Shown here in pieces: positions 37,046 through 46,564 of a stretch of DNA of 64,000 nucleotides (the stretch's first letter is position 1; every line of letters begins with the position of its first letter). The stretch is from Maritalea sp051251695 (GTDB lineage Bacteria > Pseudomonadota > Alphaproteobacteria > Rhizobiales > Devosiaceae), in NCBI RefSeq assembly GCF_051251695.1, contig NZ_JBPOEU010000012.1, positions 60,611 through 124,610 on the forward strand, written 5' to 3'. Both the position numbers and the translations under genes were made by a program. The notes under the pieces are model-generated. The model was not told the DNA's origin. It did not search any database and saw nothing but the letters and a program-made list of their open reading frames with translations.

Positions 37046-38215
37046 GTGGCAACTTCGTCATATCTTTTCACCTCTGAATCAGTTTCAGAAGGCCATCCAG
37101 ACAAAATTTGTGATCGCATATCAGATGCTGTCCTGGACGCTTTCCTTAAGGAAGACCCCTATTCCCGGGTGGCGGTTGAAACGCTTGCCACCACAAATAG
37201 GGTGGTTTTAGCGGGCGAAGTGCGCGGACCTGAGTCAATCGACAAGGCGAAAATGCAAGAAATTGCACGCGGCTGCATAAAGCATATTGGCTATGAGCAG
37301 GACGGCTTCCATTGGGAAAAATGTGATATCGATGTCTATGTTCACGAGCAATCTGCTGAAATTGCTCAAGGGGTCGATGCGGCAGGCGACAAAGATGAAG
37401 GCGCTGGCGATCAGGGCATCATGTTTGGTTTTGCGACGGACGAAACGCCAGAACTCATGCCTGCGCCTATCCAATATGCCCATAAGATTTTGCGCACGAT
37501 GGCAACAGCCCGACATGCTGGCGAGGTGCCTCAACTCGCCCCGGACGCCAAAAGTCAGGTCACGCTGAGATATCAAGATGGCAAACCGGTTGGCGCGACA
37601 TCTATTGTGGTCTCCACCCAGCACATGGAAGGCGTCAGCCAAGCGGAAGTCCGCGATATTGTGCGTCCTTTTGTGGTTAATGCCTTGCCAAAGGGCTGGA
37701 TGTGCCCTGAGGAAGATTTTTACGTCAACCCAACCGGCGCATTTGTCATCGGTGGGCCTGACGGTGACGCTGGGCTCACGGGTCGAAAAATCATCGTGGA
37801 CACCTATGGCGGCGCAGCGCCCCATGGCGGCGGTGCGTTTTCAGGTAAAGACCCAACAAAAGTTGATCGCTCTGCGGCCTATGCCGCCCGCTATTTGGCG
37901 AAAAATGTGGTTGCTGCTGGTTTGGCCAAAAAATGCGTGATCCAATTGTCCTATGCGATTGGTGTTTCCAAGCCGCTATCGATCTTTGTGGATACATTTG
38001 GCACTGGCACGGTTGATGATGATAAACTGGGACCAGTTTTGAACAAAGTGATGGACCTGTCCCCACGCGGCATTCGAGAAGCGCTTCAATTGAACAAACC
38101 AATTTATGAGCGAACCGCTGCATACGGCCATTTTGGTCGGAACCCAACAAATGATGGTGGGTTTTCTTGGGAACGTTCAGACTTGGGCCCATCAATATTG
38201 GCAGAGTTGTCCTAG
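37046..38215 (+). CDS. metK: S-adenosylmethionine synthase
   Basis: MetK makes SAM from methionine and ATP. From GTG 37046 the protein is 389 residues and begins ATSSYLFTSESVSEGHPDK, the family N-terminus; the ATG at 37010 would add 12 unmatched residues. GGAAAG lies nine bases before the GTG. GAGDQGIMFGFA, the GGGAFSGKDPTKVDRS loop and the DLSPRGIREALQL end are typical. trmB follows after three bases. Confidence 0.96.
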   Translation: MATSSYLFTSESVSEGHPDKICDRISDAVLDAFLKEDPYSRVAVETLATTNRVVLAGEVRGPESIDKAKMQEIARGCIKHIGYEQDGFHWEKCDIDVYVHEQSAEIAQGVDAAGDKDEGAGDQGIMFGFATDETPELMPAPIQYAHKILRTMATARHAGEVPQLAPDAKSQVTLRYQDGKPVGATSIVVSTQHMEGVSQAEVRDIVRPFVVNALPKGWMCPEEDFYVNPTGAFVIGGPDGDAGLTGRKIIVDTYGGAAPHGGGAFSGKDPTKVDRSAAYAARYLAKNVVAAGLAKKCVIQLSYAIGVSKPLSIFVDTFGTGTVDDDKLGPVLNKVMDLSPRGIREALQLNKPIYERTAAYGHFGRNPTNDGGFSWERSDLGPSILAELS

Positions 38216-38218
38216 TCC

Positions 38219-38947
38219 ATGTCACCCGTTTCCACCTCACATGTGCGAAAAAATGACTACGGTCCAGAAGCTGAGCGAAAGGCCTTTTTTGGTCGCCGCT
38301 CAGCCCATAAGTTGCACCCAACCCAAGAAAAGCTGGCCCAAGAGCTATTGCCCAAGGTCAAATTGGATCTGCCTGACAGTGAGGTAGGGCTGGGTGATGT
38401 TTTTGCACAGCCTGCGTCCAAAAACTTCATCGAAATTGGCTATGGCGGTGGCGAGCATTTAGCCCGTCAAGCACAGACAAATCGCGACGCCAACTTTATC
38501 GGGTGTGAGCCATTTATCGGCGGCATCGGCAAGATGCTGCAAGCCATCAATGAAAACGATCTTGAAAATGTGCGCCTTTACACCGACGACGCGCTACACC
38601 TGCTCAAAGTGCTGCCCAAGGCCCAGTTTGATGGTGCCTATCTGCTTTATCCGGACCCGTGGCCAAAAAAACGGCACCATAAGCGTCGATTTATCAATTC
38701 CGTTACGCTGGATGCATTGGCTAAAATTTTAAAGCCCGGCGCGCAATTTCGCGTGGCAACAGATATTGAAGACTATGCCACCTGGACCCTTGGCCATGTT
38801 GTCCGCCATTCAGAATTTAACTGGCCCACTGCAAAAGCCGGATCATGGCATCAGCCATGGGACGGATGGCAATCCACCCGATATGAGCAAAAGGCGCGAA
38901 AAGAAGGGCGAGACATCTCGTTCTATTTCACTTTTATCCGTCGCTAG
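38219..38947 (+). CDS. trmB: tRNA (guanine-N7)-methyltransferase TrmB
   Basis: TrmB methylates G46 of tRNA using SAM. The 242-residue protein has the methyltransferase motif FIEIGYGGGEHLARQA and the diagnostic YLLYPDPWPKKRHHKRRF, followed by FRVATDIEDYATW. It is placed directly after metK, the supplier of its cofactor. Confidence 0.95.
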   Translation: MSPVSTSHVRKNDYGPEAERKAFFGRRSAHKLHPTQEKLAQELLPKVKLDLPDSEVGLGDVFAQPASKNFIEIGYGGGEHLARQAQTNRDANFIGCEPFIGGIGKMLQAINENDLENVRLYTDDALHLLKVLPKAQFDGAYLLYPDPWPKKRHHKRRFINSVTLDALAKILKPGAQFRVATDIEDYATWTLGHVVRHSEFNWPTAKAGSWHQPWDGWQSTRYEQKARKEGRDISFYFTFIRR

Positions 38948-38958
38948 GGTTCGGTTGT

Positions 38959-39819
38959 TTACTGAAATTCAAATTCAGTTACTTGCGCTTTAAAAAACGC
39001 GAAATAATCAGGGGTACCTATATGGTTGCCAACTTCCACGTCGCTCACAATGGTGATGCCGTCGAAGGTTTTATACCCATGCGCTATGCCACCAAACGGT
39101 TGCAGTTTAAATTCTTGGGCTGCATTTGCATTGCTCCACCGCTGAATTTGAAATTTAGTTGGAGCCCCTCGCTGATCAACTGTAATGTCAACGGCTTGGG
39201 TTAACCCATGCGCATTTACCGTTGCTTGGATCACGTTGGGCGAAATCTGTTCCCATTCAACCCCGAATTGGGGCAACAGGGACACAGGTGACCACGCGGC
39301 CATTTCTATCACCAACCGGCCAAAACCGGAGCGTTGATAATTGGCGTCCCCACCTGCGCGCACAACAGGAAATAGTCCCAACAACCAAAACCGAGTATTG
39401 GCGCTGGCGTTCCAAAATACGTCACTTCCATTCATGAGCATTGCGGTGTCGTAGGTCTTCAAACTCCACGTAAATCCTGTCGGGGGGGCATTATATTGGG
39501 TTGCCGTGAACTTGTAATAGGTGTGCTTATGCACGTCACCCAATCCAAAGTCGCCCACCATTTCCATGCGACTGACAACTTTTAGGTCTGCACCTGGCGC
39601 GATCATAAAGTTAAAATAGCTTTGAACAGCAGGCGGTAGACCGGCTATCATTGAAGGGTCATAGACACCTCTTGCCCCATCTTGCCATTTCCAGATTTGA
39701 TCATTGACGGCGTCCAGCTGCTTTTTGTCGCTGAAATTGAACCAGAAACCCACCAATGCCAAAAGCACAATTGTGGCCCCGGTGAAATAGAACGCATAGA
39801 CAAAAAAGTTCCTGAGCAT
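38959..39819 (-). CDS. Membrane-anchored protein of unknown function (DUF6544-like)
   Basis: The 286-residue protein has one N-terminal transmembrane segment (FYFTGATIVLLALVGFWFNF) and a long extracytoplasmic domain. It resembles the DUF6544/DUF6920 family (GLPPAVQSYFNFMI, then ITIVSDVEVGNHIGTPDYFAFFKAQVTEFEF); this is by recall and is not certain. It converges on trmB with 11 bases between stops. No function is proposed. Confidence 0.65.
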   Translation of the reverse strand: MLRNFFVYAFYFTGATIVLLALVGFWFNFSDKKQLDAVNDQIWKWQDGARGVYDPSMIAGLPPAVQSYFNFMIAPGADLKVVSRMEMVGDFGLGDVHKHTYYKFTATQYNAPPTGFTWSLKTYDTAMLMNGSDVFWNASANTRFWLLGLFPVVRAGGDANYQRSGFGRLVIEMAAWSPVSLLPQFGVEWEQISPNVIQATVNAHGLTQAVDITVDQRGAPTKFQIQRWSNANAAQEFKLQPFGGIAHGYKTFDGITIVSDVEVGNHIGTPDYFAFFKAQVTEFEFQ

Positions 39820-39985
39820 CGCTGTTCCCTTGTGTTGTTTGTCTATGATGAACTTGTTTGCCCCTTAATGCGTTGATGGAAGTCAACTTGGTGGCTTGCT
39901 TGTCGACGGGCGGGGTGGTGAGCAAATGGCTTGCCAAAGCGGCATAAGGCAAGTATATAGACCTCAAAATCTCAATCTAAATATG

Positions 39986-40016
39986 AGAGTGGTGCCAACC
40001 GGCCCCGCTCTTTTTT
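39986..40016 (+). terminator. Intrinsic terminator/attenuator in the rimP leader
   Basis: An 11-step stem (AGAGTGG-T-GCC with GGC-C-CCGCTCT, one mismatch and one G-U) with an AACC loop is followed directly by six T residues. It ends 10 nt before the rimP ATG. The upstream gene runs the other way, so it cannot be ending a + strand gene nearby. This fits an attenuator for the rimP-nusA-infB operon. Confidence 0.7.
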
Positions 40017-40025
40017 AATACCAAA

Positions 40026-40664
40026 ATGGGTCAAATGAGCGTCGAACTCGACTTAAACGAACAAAGATTTAACCGCGAAACGGGCCAAGAACTGCGCGTT
40101 TCCGCGATCCTTGAACCGGTAGCACAAGATATGGGCTATCGGCTGGTTCGCGTGCGCGTCAGCAATGATAATGGCTGCACGCTGCAAATCATGGCTGAAA
40201 ACGCCCAAGGCGAGTTCAACATTTCCGATTGTGAGAAATTCTCGAAAGAAATTTCACCGATTTTGGATGTCGAAGACCCGATTAGCCGCGAATATCATTT
40301 GGAAGTATCGTCCCCCGGGATTGATCGTCCGTTGGTTAGGCTTTCAGATTTTGCATTGTGGGTAGGCCATGAAGCAAAAGTTGAATTGCAAAATATGGTC
40401 GATGGTCGTCGCAGATATCGCGGCACGATTGAGGCCGTTGAAGGCAATCAAGTTTTATTGCGATTGCCAGATATCCCTGCGGGTCAAGAAGACTTGCACA
40501 AAATTGAGATTGAAAATTTGGCGGAAGCCAAATTGTTGATGACCGACAAATTGCTCGACGAAGCGCGCGCCAGACAAAAAGAGGCGAGCCCGTTGGATAA
40601 TGAAGAAATAGAAACAGAAATCGACCAATCCGAACTAATCGGTGAACAGGACAGCGACGCCTAA
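40026..40664 (+). CDS. rimP: Ribosome maturation factor RimP
   Basis: RimP assists 30S subunit assembly. The 212-residue protein has the YhbC/RimP N-terminal domain (EPVAQDMGYRLVRVRV) and the DVEDPISREYHLEVSSPGIDRPL hallmark, with a C-terminal SH3-like part and a long acidic tail. The starts at 40026 and 40035 are both possible. It begins the nusA operon and lies behind a terminator-like leader. Confidence 0.95.
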   Translation: MGQMSVELDLNEQRFNRETGQELRVSAILEPVAQDMGYRLVRVRVSNDNGCTLQIMAENAQGEFNISDCEKFSKEISPILDVEDPISREYHLEVSSPGIDRPLVRLSDFALWVGHEAKVELQNMVDGRRRYRGTIEAVEGNQVLLRLPDIPAGQEDLHKIEIENLAEAKLLMTDKLLDEARARQKEASPLDNEEIETEIDQSELIGEQDSDA

Positions 40665-40702
40665 AAATTTAGGTGCCTGTTTACATATGAGGAGATGACA
40701 TA

Positions 40703-42382
40703 ATGGCTGTCAGTGCAAATCGGCTTGAACTATTGCAGATCGCAGACGCTGTAGCGCGCGAGAAATCAATTGATCGCACGATCGTAATTGAAGCAATGCA
40801 AGACGCAATTCAAAAAGCGGCGCGATCTCGCTATGGTGCTGAAACTGAAGTTAGAGCAGAAATTAACCCAACAACTGGCGAGTTGCGCATGTGGCGTCTG
40901 CTCGAAGTTGTGGAAGAGGTTGAAGAGCATGGCCGTCAGATTTCATTGCCTGACGCCCAGCTTCGAAATGCCGAAGCCAAATTAAGCGATTTTATCACCG
41001 AGCCGCTTCCCCCAATTGAATTTGGCCGTATTGCTGCGCAGTCCGCGAAACAGGTTATCGTACAAAAAGTACGTGATGCCGAGCGCGAGCGTATGTATGA
41101 CGAGTTTAAAGATCGGCTTGGCGATATCATCAACGGCACTGTTAAGCGCGTTGAATATGGCAATGTGATTGTTGACCTTGGTCGCGGCGAAGCGATTATT
41201 CGTCGTGATGAATTGATCCCGCGTGAAACGTTCCGCTATGGCGACCGTGTGCGTGCCTACATTCACGATGTGCGCCAAGAACAACGCGGCCCGCAAATCT
41301 TCTTGTCTCGAACACACCCGCAATTCATGGCGAAATTGTTCATGCAAGAAGTGCCTGAAATTTACGACGGCATTATCAATATTCGCTCAATCGCTCGCGA
41401 TCCGGGTAGCCGCGCAAAAATTGCTGTTGTTTCAAATGATAGCTCGATCGATCCAGTTGGTGCCTGTGTGGGTATGCGTGGATCACGCGTGCAAGCCGTT
41501 GTGAACGAATTGCAAGGCGAAAAAATCGACATTATCCCATGGACCGAAAGTATCGGTGATTTGGTGGTTTCTGCATTGCAGCCCGCCGAAGTGGTAAAAG
41601 TGGTGCTGGACGAGCAAGCCGAGCGCATCGAAGTTGTTGTGCCGGACGAGCAATTGTCTTTGGCCATTGGCCGTCGCGGCCAAAATGTGCGCCTCGCGTC
41701 TCAATTGATGGGTTGGGATATCGATATCCTTACTGAGCAAGAAGAATCAGAGCGTCGCCAAAAAGAATTTACTGAACGTTCTGATCTGTTCATGAACGCG
41801 ATGAATGTTGACGAGATGGTTGCGCAATTGTTGGCATCTGAAGGCTTTTCTTCTCTTGAAGAGGTCGCCTATGTTGAGCCAACTGAAATCGCATCGATTG
41901 ATGGTTTTGACACAGATACAGCGGCTGAAATTCAAGCCCGTGCTGCTGAGTATATTGAAGCGAGCGAAAAAGAGCGTGACGACGAGCGCAAAAAACTCGG
42001 CGTTGAAGATGAACTTTACAATATCCCCGGTCTAACCGGCGCAATGCTTGTTGCTTTAGGTAAAGAAGAAATCAAAACGATTGAAGACTTTGCCGGTTTT
42101 GCAGCGGACGATTTGGTTGGCTGGACAGAGAAAAAAGACGGCGAAGTGTCGCGTTTTGATGGCACATTCAAAGACTTCCCTGTCAGCCGCGAAGAAGCTG
42201 AGGAAATGATCATGGCTGCACGTTTGCAGGCTGGTTGGGTGACGCTGGACGATTTGAGCGACGAAGAAGTTCAAGACGAAGGCGAAGCTGAAACAGAAGT
42301 TGTAGCCGAGGCCGCAGACGCGGTGGCTGATGCTGAAGTTGCGACAGAAGTTGAAACAGAAGAAAAGCCTGTAGCTGAATAA
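40703..42382 (+). CDS. nusA: Transcription termination/antitermination factor NusA
   Basis: NusA binds RNA polymerase and nascent RNA to control pausing, termination and antitermination. The 559-residue protein has an N-terminal domain, S1 (about 135-205, IINGTVKRVEYGNVIVDLG) and two KH domains (VGMRGSRVQAVVNEL and LAIGRRGQNVRLASQLMGW). The C-terminal acidic region carries helix-hairpin-helix-like repeats and a Glu/Ala-rich tail. Expected position after rimP. Confidence 0.97.
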   Translation: MAVSANRLELLQIADAVAREKSIDRTIVIEAMQDAIQKAARSRYGAETEVRAEINPTTGELRMWRLLEVVEEVEEHGRQISLPDAQLRNAEAKLSDFITEPLPPIEFGRIAAQSAKQVIVQKVRDAERERMYDEFKDRLGDIINGTVKRVEYGNVIVDLGRGEAIIRRDELIPRETFRYGDRVRAYIHDVRQEQRGPQIFLSRTHPQFMAKLFMQEVPEIYDGIINIRSIARDPGSRAKIAVVSNDSSIDPVGACVGMRGSRVQAVVNELQGEKIDIIPWTESIGDLVVSALQPAEVVKVVLDEQAERIEVVVPDEQLSLAIGRRGQNVRLASQLMGWDIDILTEQEESERRQKEFTERSDLFMNAMNVDEMVAQLLASEGFSSLEEVAYVEPTEIASIDGFDTDTAAEIQARAAEYIEASEKERDDERKKLGVEDELYNIPGLTGAMLVALGKEEIKTIEDFAGFAADDLVGWTEKKDGEVSRFDGTFKDFPVSREEAEEMIMAARLQAGWVTLDDLSDEEVQDEGEAETEVVAEAADAVADAEVATEVETEEKPVAE

Positions 42383-42411
42383 GACTAAGGGTAAAGGAAA
42401 ACGAAGGCTCA

Positions 42412-43011
42412 ATGACAACACATAGGCAAATTGCGACGCGTGAATGTTGCGTGACCAAACAAATTTTGCCAAAAACCGAGCTAATGCGGTTTGTTGTTGG
42501 GCCAGATGACCAAATTTATCCAGATGTGACTGGAAAAGCTGGCGGACGAGGCGTATGGGTAACCCCAACGGCTCATCATGTTGCTGAGGCACAAAAACGC
42601 AAGGCATTTACCCGCGCACTGAAAATGCAGGTTAAAATGCCAGACGATCTTGCTGGTTTGACCCAAGAACACTTGGAAAATCGCTTGATTGGCGCGTTAC
42701 AGTTGGCGCGCAAGGGCGGCTTTTTGGTAATGGGCGCGGTCAAAGTGCGCAGCGCATTAGAATCGGATAAAGCCCGGGCGCTCATTACGGCCCAAGATGC
42801 GCGCGAAGATGGTCGACGTAAAATGATGCAATTGTTGCGGGTTTTAGAACTCGATGACACGTTGCCTCATATTGATATTTTGGGTGCTGAACAATTGAGT
42901 TTGGCATTTGGCGGTAAAAATGTGATACATGCAGCGCTGGTAGGCGGTGCAGCAGCAAATTCGGCCTTAGAGCGGTACAAAACCCTTGTACGCTATTTGG
43001 CCAAAACATAA
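42412..43011 (+). CDS. ylxR: YlxR-family RNA-binding protein (DUF448 plus L7Ae-like domain)
   Basis: The 199-residue protein has an N-terminal YlxR domain (RECCVTKQILPKTELMRFVVGPD, GRGVWV) and a C-terminal L7Ae/S12-like RNA-binding domain (GGFLVMGAVKVRSALESDKARALITAQDAR). The fusion is normal in Alphaproteobacteria. It lies between nusA and infB and is thought to act in ribosome-linked RNA binding; a precise target is not known. Confidence 0.9.
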   Translation: MTTHRQIATRECCVTKQILPKTELMRFVVGPDDQIYPDVTGKAGGRGVWVTPTAHHVAEAQKRKAFTRALKMQVKMPDDLAGLTQEHLENRLIGALQLARKGGFLVMGAVKVRSALESDKARALITAQDAREDGRRKMMQLLRVLELDDTLPHIDILGAEQLSLAFGGKNVIHAALVGGAAANSALERYKTLVRYLAKT

Positions 43012-43028
43012 CGGATAGTGGCGAATAT

Positions 43029-45728
43029 ATGAGTGACAACGATAAAAGATCAGATGCAACATCAGGTGAAGAGGGTAAAAAGACCCTCTCGCTAAAAGGC
43101 GGACCAGCTGCTGGCGGTCGTCCTGGTGCTGCGCGGTCTTCTCGGACCGTCGTAGTGGAAAAACGAACACGCCAATTCACCCCACCCGGTGGCGCTGGCG
43201 CACCTCGTCCTGCGGGCGGTGATAGTGCAACAGCACCGGCAAGACCACAGGGTCAACGCCCCCAAGGTCAGCGCCCAGGTGGGCAACGACCTGGCGGACA
43301 ACGCCCTGGTTCCCAAAATCAAAGTGGTCGGCCAAATAATAATCGTAACCGTCCAGCAGGCGGTGGCGACAAACGGCCAGTTCAACAGGGTCTAACCAGT
43401 TCTGAAAATGCAGCCCGCGAGCGCGCCTTACGCGCAGCCGCTGCACGTGCTGGCGATGAAAAGCGTTTGCAGGCTGAAGCCGAGCAACGTCGCATCGATG
43501 ATGCCGCACGCCGCAAAGCAGATCGCGAAGAAGCGGAACGCGCAAAATTGGCTGAAGCAGCTCGTCTTGTTGAAGAGCGTGAAGAAAGTGAACGTGCGGC
43601 TGCTCAAGAAGCGAAGCAAAAAACCGCTGCGCCGAAAGAAAAAGCTGCTGCTCCTGCAAAAGCTGAGGAAGCGCCTTACGAGCCGCCTGCCCCCCCAACC
43701 GAGCGTGCAAATTCCAAAACACCGGAACAACATGCACGTAAGTCTGGCGCACCTTTGGTTCGTCAGGACGAATTGGAACGGGCAAAGCGCGCGGCGAAAC
43801 CGCAGCCGACCAAAAAATCAACTGCACCTGATCGCCGCAAAACACGTCTCACCGTGACAGCAGCGACCCGTGGCGACAGCGAACGCGATCGTGGTCCTTC
43901 AATGGCCGCAATGCGTCGTCGCCGTGAGAAGCAGCGTGGCAAAGGTCCGCAAATTCCTAAAGAAAAAATTGCACGTGAAGTCATTATTCCAGAAGCGATT
44001 AGCGTTCAGGAATTGGCTAACCGTATGGCTGAACGTGCTGTTGATGTGATCAAACTGATGATGGCGCAAGACCAAATGGTCACCATCAATGACGTTATTG
44101 ACGCAGATACTGCTGAGCTGATCGCAACAGAGATGGGCCACACGGTTAAACGTGTTGCTGAAGCTGATGTGGTAGAGGGTGTGTTTGAAGACGAGGGCAC
44201 ACAAAACCCTGACGACTTGAAACCACGTGCGCCAGTTGTGACCATCATGGGTCACGTTGACCACGGTAAAACGTCGCTACTCGACGCTCTTCGCAAAGCC
44301 AATGTGGTTTCGGGCGAAGCTGGCGGCATTACGCAGCATATCGGTGCATATCAAGTTGAGCGCGACGGTCAAAACATCACGTTCTTGGATACACCGGGCC
44401 ACGAAGCGTTTACCGCAATGCGTGCCCGTGGTGCGCAAGCGACGGATATCGCTATCTTGGTGGTTGCGGCTGACGATGGCGTTATGCCTCAAACCATTGA
44501 ATCGATCAAACACGCGAAAGCGGCCGGCGTGCCGATTATCGTGGCGATCAACAAAATGGATAAGCCAGAAGCCGATCCAAGCCGTGTGCGCAACGAATTG
44601 CTTCAACATGAAGTGTTTGTTGAGACCATGGGCGGTGAAATTCTAGATGTTGAAGTTTCTGCCGTTAAAAAGCAAAACCTTGATGGCATCTTGGACGCGA
44701 TTGTCCTTCAGTCTGAAATTCTTGAACTCAAAGCAAATCCTGAGGGCCGTGCCCAAGGTATTGTTATTGAAGCGAAACTGGACAAGGGCCGTGGTGCCGT
44801 TGCAACAGTCTTGGTTCAGAACGGCAAGTTGGCTGTGGGTGACATTGTTGTTGCTGGGTCGCAATGGGCGAAAGTTCGTGCATTGATCAACGACAAAGGC
44901 GAGCAGATTAAAACGGCAGGTCCTTCAACCCCGGTTGAAGTTCTTGGGTTTACCGGTGTTCCAGATGCTGGCGATTTGTTTGGTGCGGTTGAGCACGAAG
45001 CGAGAGCCCGTGAAATTTCTGAATATCGTCAACGTGGAAAACGTGAGAAATCTGGCGCTGGTGGCGGTGTAACATCGCTTGAGCAAATGATGTCTCAGCT
45101 TAAAACCGAAGATATGGCCAAAATTCCATTGGTTGTTAAAGGTGACGTACAAGGTTCTGTTGAAGCCATTACCGGTGCGCTTGATAAGTTGGGCACAGAC
45201 GAAGTGTCTGCTCAAGTGCTTATTGGCGGTGTTGGCGGTATCACAGAGAGCGACGTGACATTGGCCGCGGCTTCAAATGCTGTTGTGATCGGCTTTAACG
45301 TACGGGCGAATAAGCAAGCACGCGAAGCGGCGACGCGCGAAGGCGTTGAAATTCGCTATTACAACATCATTTACAACCTTGTAGATGACGTGAAAGCGGC
45401 AATGTCCGGTCTATTGTCTCCAGAGGTGCGCGAAACCTTTATCGGTAACGCGAAAATCCTTGAAGTCTTCAACATCACCAGAGTTGGTCGTGTTGCTGGT
45501 TGTCAGGTTACCGACGGTATGGTGGAACGTGGCGCAGGTGTTCGCTTGATCCGTGATGACGTTGTTGTCCATGAAGGCAAGCTTTCAACATTGAAACGCT
45601 TCAAAGACGAAGTGAAAGATGTTCAAGTTGGTCAAGAATGCGGTATGGCGTTCGAAAAATACGAAGATATGCGCGCAGGCGATATCATCGAATGTTACCG
45701 CGTCGAATCGATTGAGCGCACGCTTTAA
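43029..45728 (+). CDS. infB: Translation initiation factor IF-2
   Basis: IF-2 is a GTPase that places initiator tRNA on the 30S subunit. The 899-residue protein has a long N-terminal region rich in Gly/Arg/Gln/Pro (repeated GQRPGGQRP units) and Ala/Glu coiled segments, an IF-2N domain (about 318-365), and the G domain with GHVDHGKTSLLD near residue 408, DTPGHEAF and NKMDKPEA. Domains II, III and C2 follow. It is followed by a strong terminator. Confidence 0.97.
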   Translation: MSDNDKRSDATSGEEGKKTLSLKGGPAAGGRPGAARSSRTVVVEKRTRQFTPPGGAGAPRPAGGDSATAPARPQGQRPQGQRPGGQRPGGQRPGSQNQSGRPNNNRNRPAGGGDKRPVQQGLTSSENAARERALRAAAARAGDEKRLQAEAEQRRIDDAARRKADREEAERAKLAEAARLVEEREESERAAAQEAKQKTAAPKEKAAAPAKAEEAPYEPPAPPTERANSKTPEQHARKSGAPLVRQDELERAKRAAKPQPTKKSTAPDRRKTRLTVTAATRGDSERDRGPSMAAMRRRREKQRGKGPQIPKEKIAREVIIPEAISVQELANRMAERAVDVIKLMMAQDQMVTINDVIDADTAELIATEMGHTVKRVAEADVVEGVFEDEGTQNPDDLKPRAPVVTIMGHVDHGKTSLLDALRKANVVSGEAGGITQHIGAYQVERDGQNITFLDTPGHEAFTAMRARGAQATDIAILVVAADDGVMPQTIESIKHAKAAGVPIIVAINKMDKPEADPSRVRNELLQHEVFVETMGGEILDVEVSAVKKQNLDGILDAIVLQSEILELKANPEGRAQGIVIEAKLDKGRGAVATVLVQNGKLAVGDIVVAGSQWAKVRALINDKGEQIKTAGPSTPVEVLGFTGVPDAGDLFGAVEHEARAREISEYRQRGKREKSGAGGGVTSLEQMMSQLKTEDMAKIPLVVKGDVQGSVEAITGALDKLGTDEVSAQVLIGGVGGITESDVTLAAASNAVVIGFNVRANKQAREAATREGVEIRYYNIIYNLVDDVKAAMSGLLSPEVRETFIGNAKILEVFNITRVGRVAGCQVTDGMVERGAGVRLIRDDVVVHEGKLSTLKRFKDEVKDVQVGQECGMAFEKYEDMRAGDIIECYRVESIERTL

Positions 45729-45754
45729 CGTTCTCGTCAAAATTACAGATTTAT

Positions 45755-45784
45755 ATATGGCGTCTTCTGGCGCCATATTTTTTG
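45755..45784 (+). terminator. Intrinsic terminator after infB
   Basis: The perfect 8-bp stem ATATGGCG / CGCCATAT with an 8-base loop is followed by a run of T. It ends the rimP-nusA-ylxR-infB transcript and separates it from rbfA. Confidence 0.85.
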
Positions 45785-45816
45785 TCTTTTTGATATTTGG
45801 TGTTCTATACTAGGTG

Positions 45817-46164
45817 CTACTTTTTGCGCTTTGTTGGCTTTGTAGGTAAGGCTTTTGAAAGAGAACGACAAGCTGTAAAAATTTCAGCGATCAGCGTTTC
45901 ATCTTTAAACAGCGTTTCGGGAACGGCGACATAATCCTTCATAATTGACCCATATTGCACCACTGGCTCACTGCCTAAAAGCGGCGCAAATGTTGCTGCC
46001 TTGACTTTGTTGAGGCGCAAGCAAATACGCCCATCTCGATCAAGAAAACTATACATATTGCCATTAATTGAGGTGTACGGGTTGTTTTTGCCCTTCACTA
46101 CATCGTCGAAATAGGCCGATACAAGCGCCTGATACCGATCAAGATTTTTCATCTCATTTGTCAT
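45817..46164 (-). CDS. TfoX/Sxy N-terminal-like protein
   Basis: The 115-residue protein resembles the TfoX N-terminal fold, a small alpha/beta domain: MYSFLDRDGRICLRL, then YGSIMKDYVAVPETLF. These small proteins often sit next to ArsR-AHSA1 pairs and have no known function. The tail is Lys-rich (PTKPTKRKK). It is divergent from the ArsR gene, separated by a 52-base region with a palindrome. Confidence 0.65.
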   Translation of the reverse strand: MTNEMKNLDRYQALVSAYFDDVVKGKNNPYTSINGNMYSFLDRDGRICLRLNKVKAATFAPLLGSEPVVQYGSIMKDYVAVPETLFKDETLIAEIFTACRSLSKALPTKPTKRKK

Positions 46165-46208
46165 TTTCTTCCGCTCAAACTTTTCTGTTTACAAAACATA
46201 GAAAATAT

Positions 46209-46224
46209 ATAACCATATGGTTAT
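46209..46224. promoter_or_regulatory. Perfect 16-bp palindrome overlapping the ArsR start codon
   Basis: ATAACCAT-ATGGTTAT is a perfect dyad that includes the ATG at 46217. A TATATA hexamer at 46206-46211 would place the transcription start at or next to this ATG, so the mRNA may be leaderless. The site is of the type expected for ArsR autorepression. Confidence 0.65.
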
Positions 46225-46564
46225 GGATTCGCAACAACTTGATCATATATTTTTCGCGCTGTCTGACCCTGTGCGGCGCGGTATCCTCAGTCGCTTGTCG
46301 ACTGGGGAGCAAAATGTCGGCGACTTAACCAAGACGTTTGCCATTAGCCAGCCGGCCATTTCACGGCACCTTAAAGTACTGGACAGGGCAGATTTGGTTC
46401 GTCGAAAAAAACGTGGCCGCGAGCAATTTATCAGTGTCAATGCAAGGGCCGCAGATGAGGCGGCTAAATGGATCCACTATTATTCCAACCTTTGGCATCA
46501 CCAATTCGATCTCGTCGAACAAAAATTGAAACAATTGGAGAATTCGGATGAGCGTACAGATTAA
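46217..46564 (+). CDS. ArsR-family transcriptional regulator
   Basis: The 115-residue winged-helix protein has FFALSDPVRRGILSRLSTGEQNVGDLTKTFAISQPAISRHLKVL. It lacks the usual metal-binding cysteines, so it belongs to the metal-independent ArsR group paired with AHSA1-like proteins. ATG 46217 or 46223 may be the start; no ribosome-binding site is visible. The 3' end overlaps the next gene by 17 bases, so they are coupled. Confidence 0.9.
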   Translation: MVMDSQQLDHIFFALSDPVRRGILSRLSTGEQNVGDLTKTFAISQPAISRHLKVLDRADLVRRKKRGREQFISVNARAADEAAKWIHYYSNLWHHQFDLVEQKLKQLENSDERTD

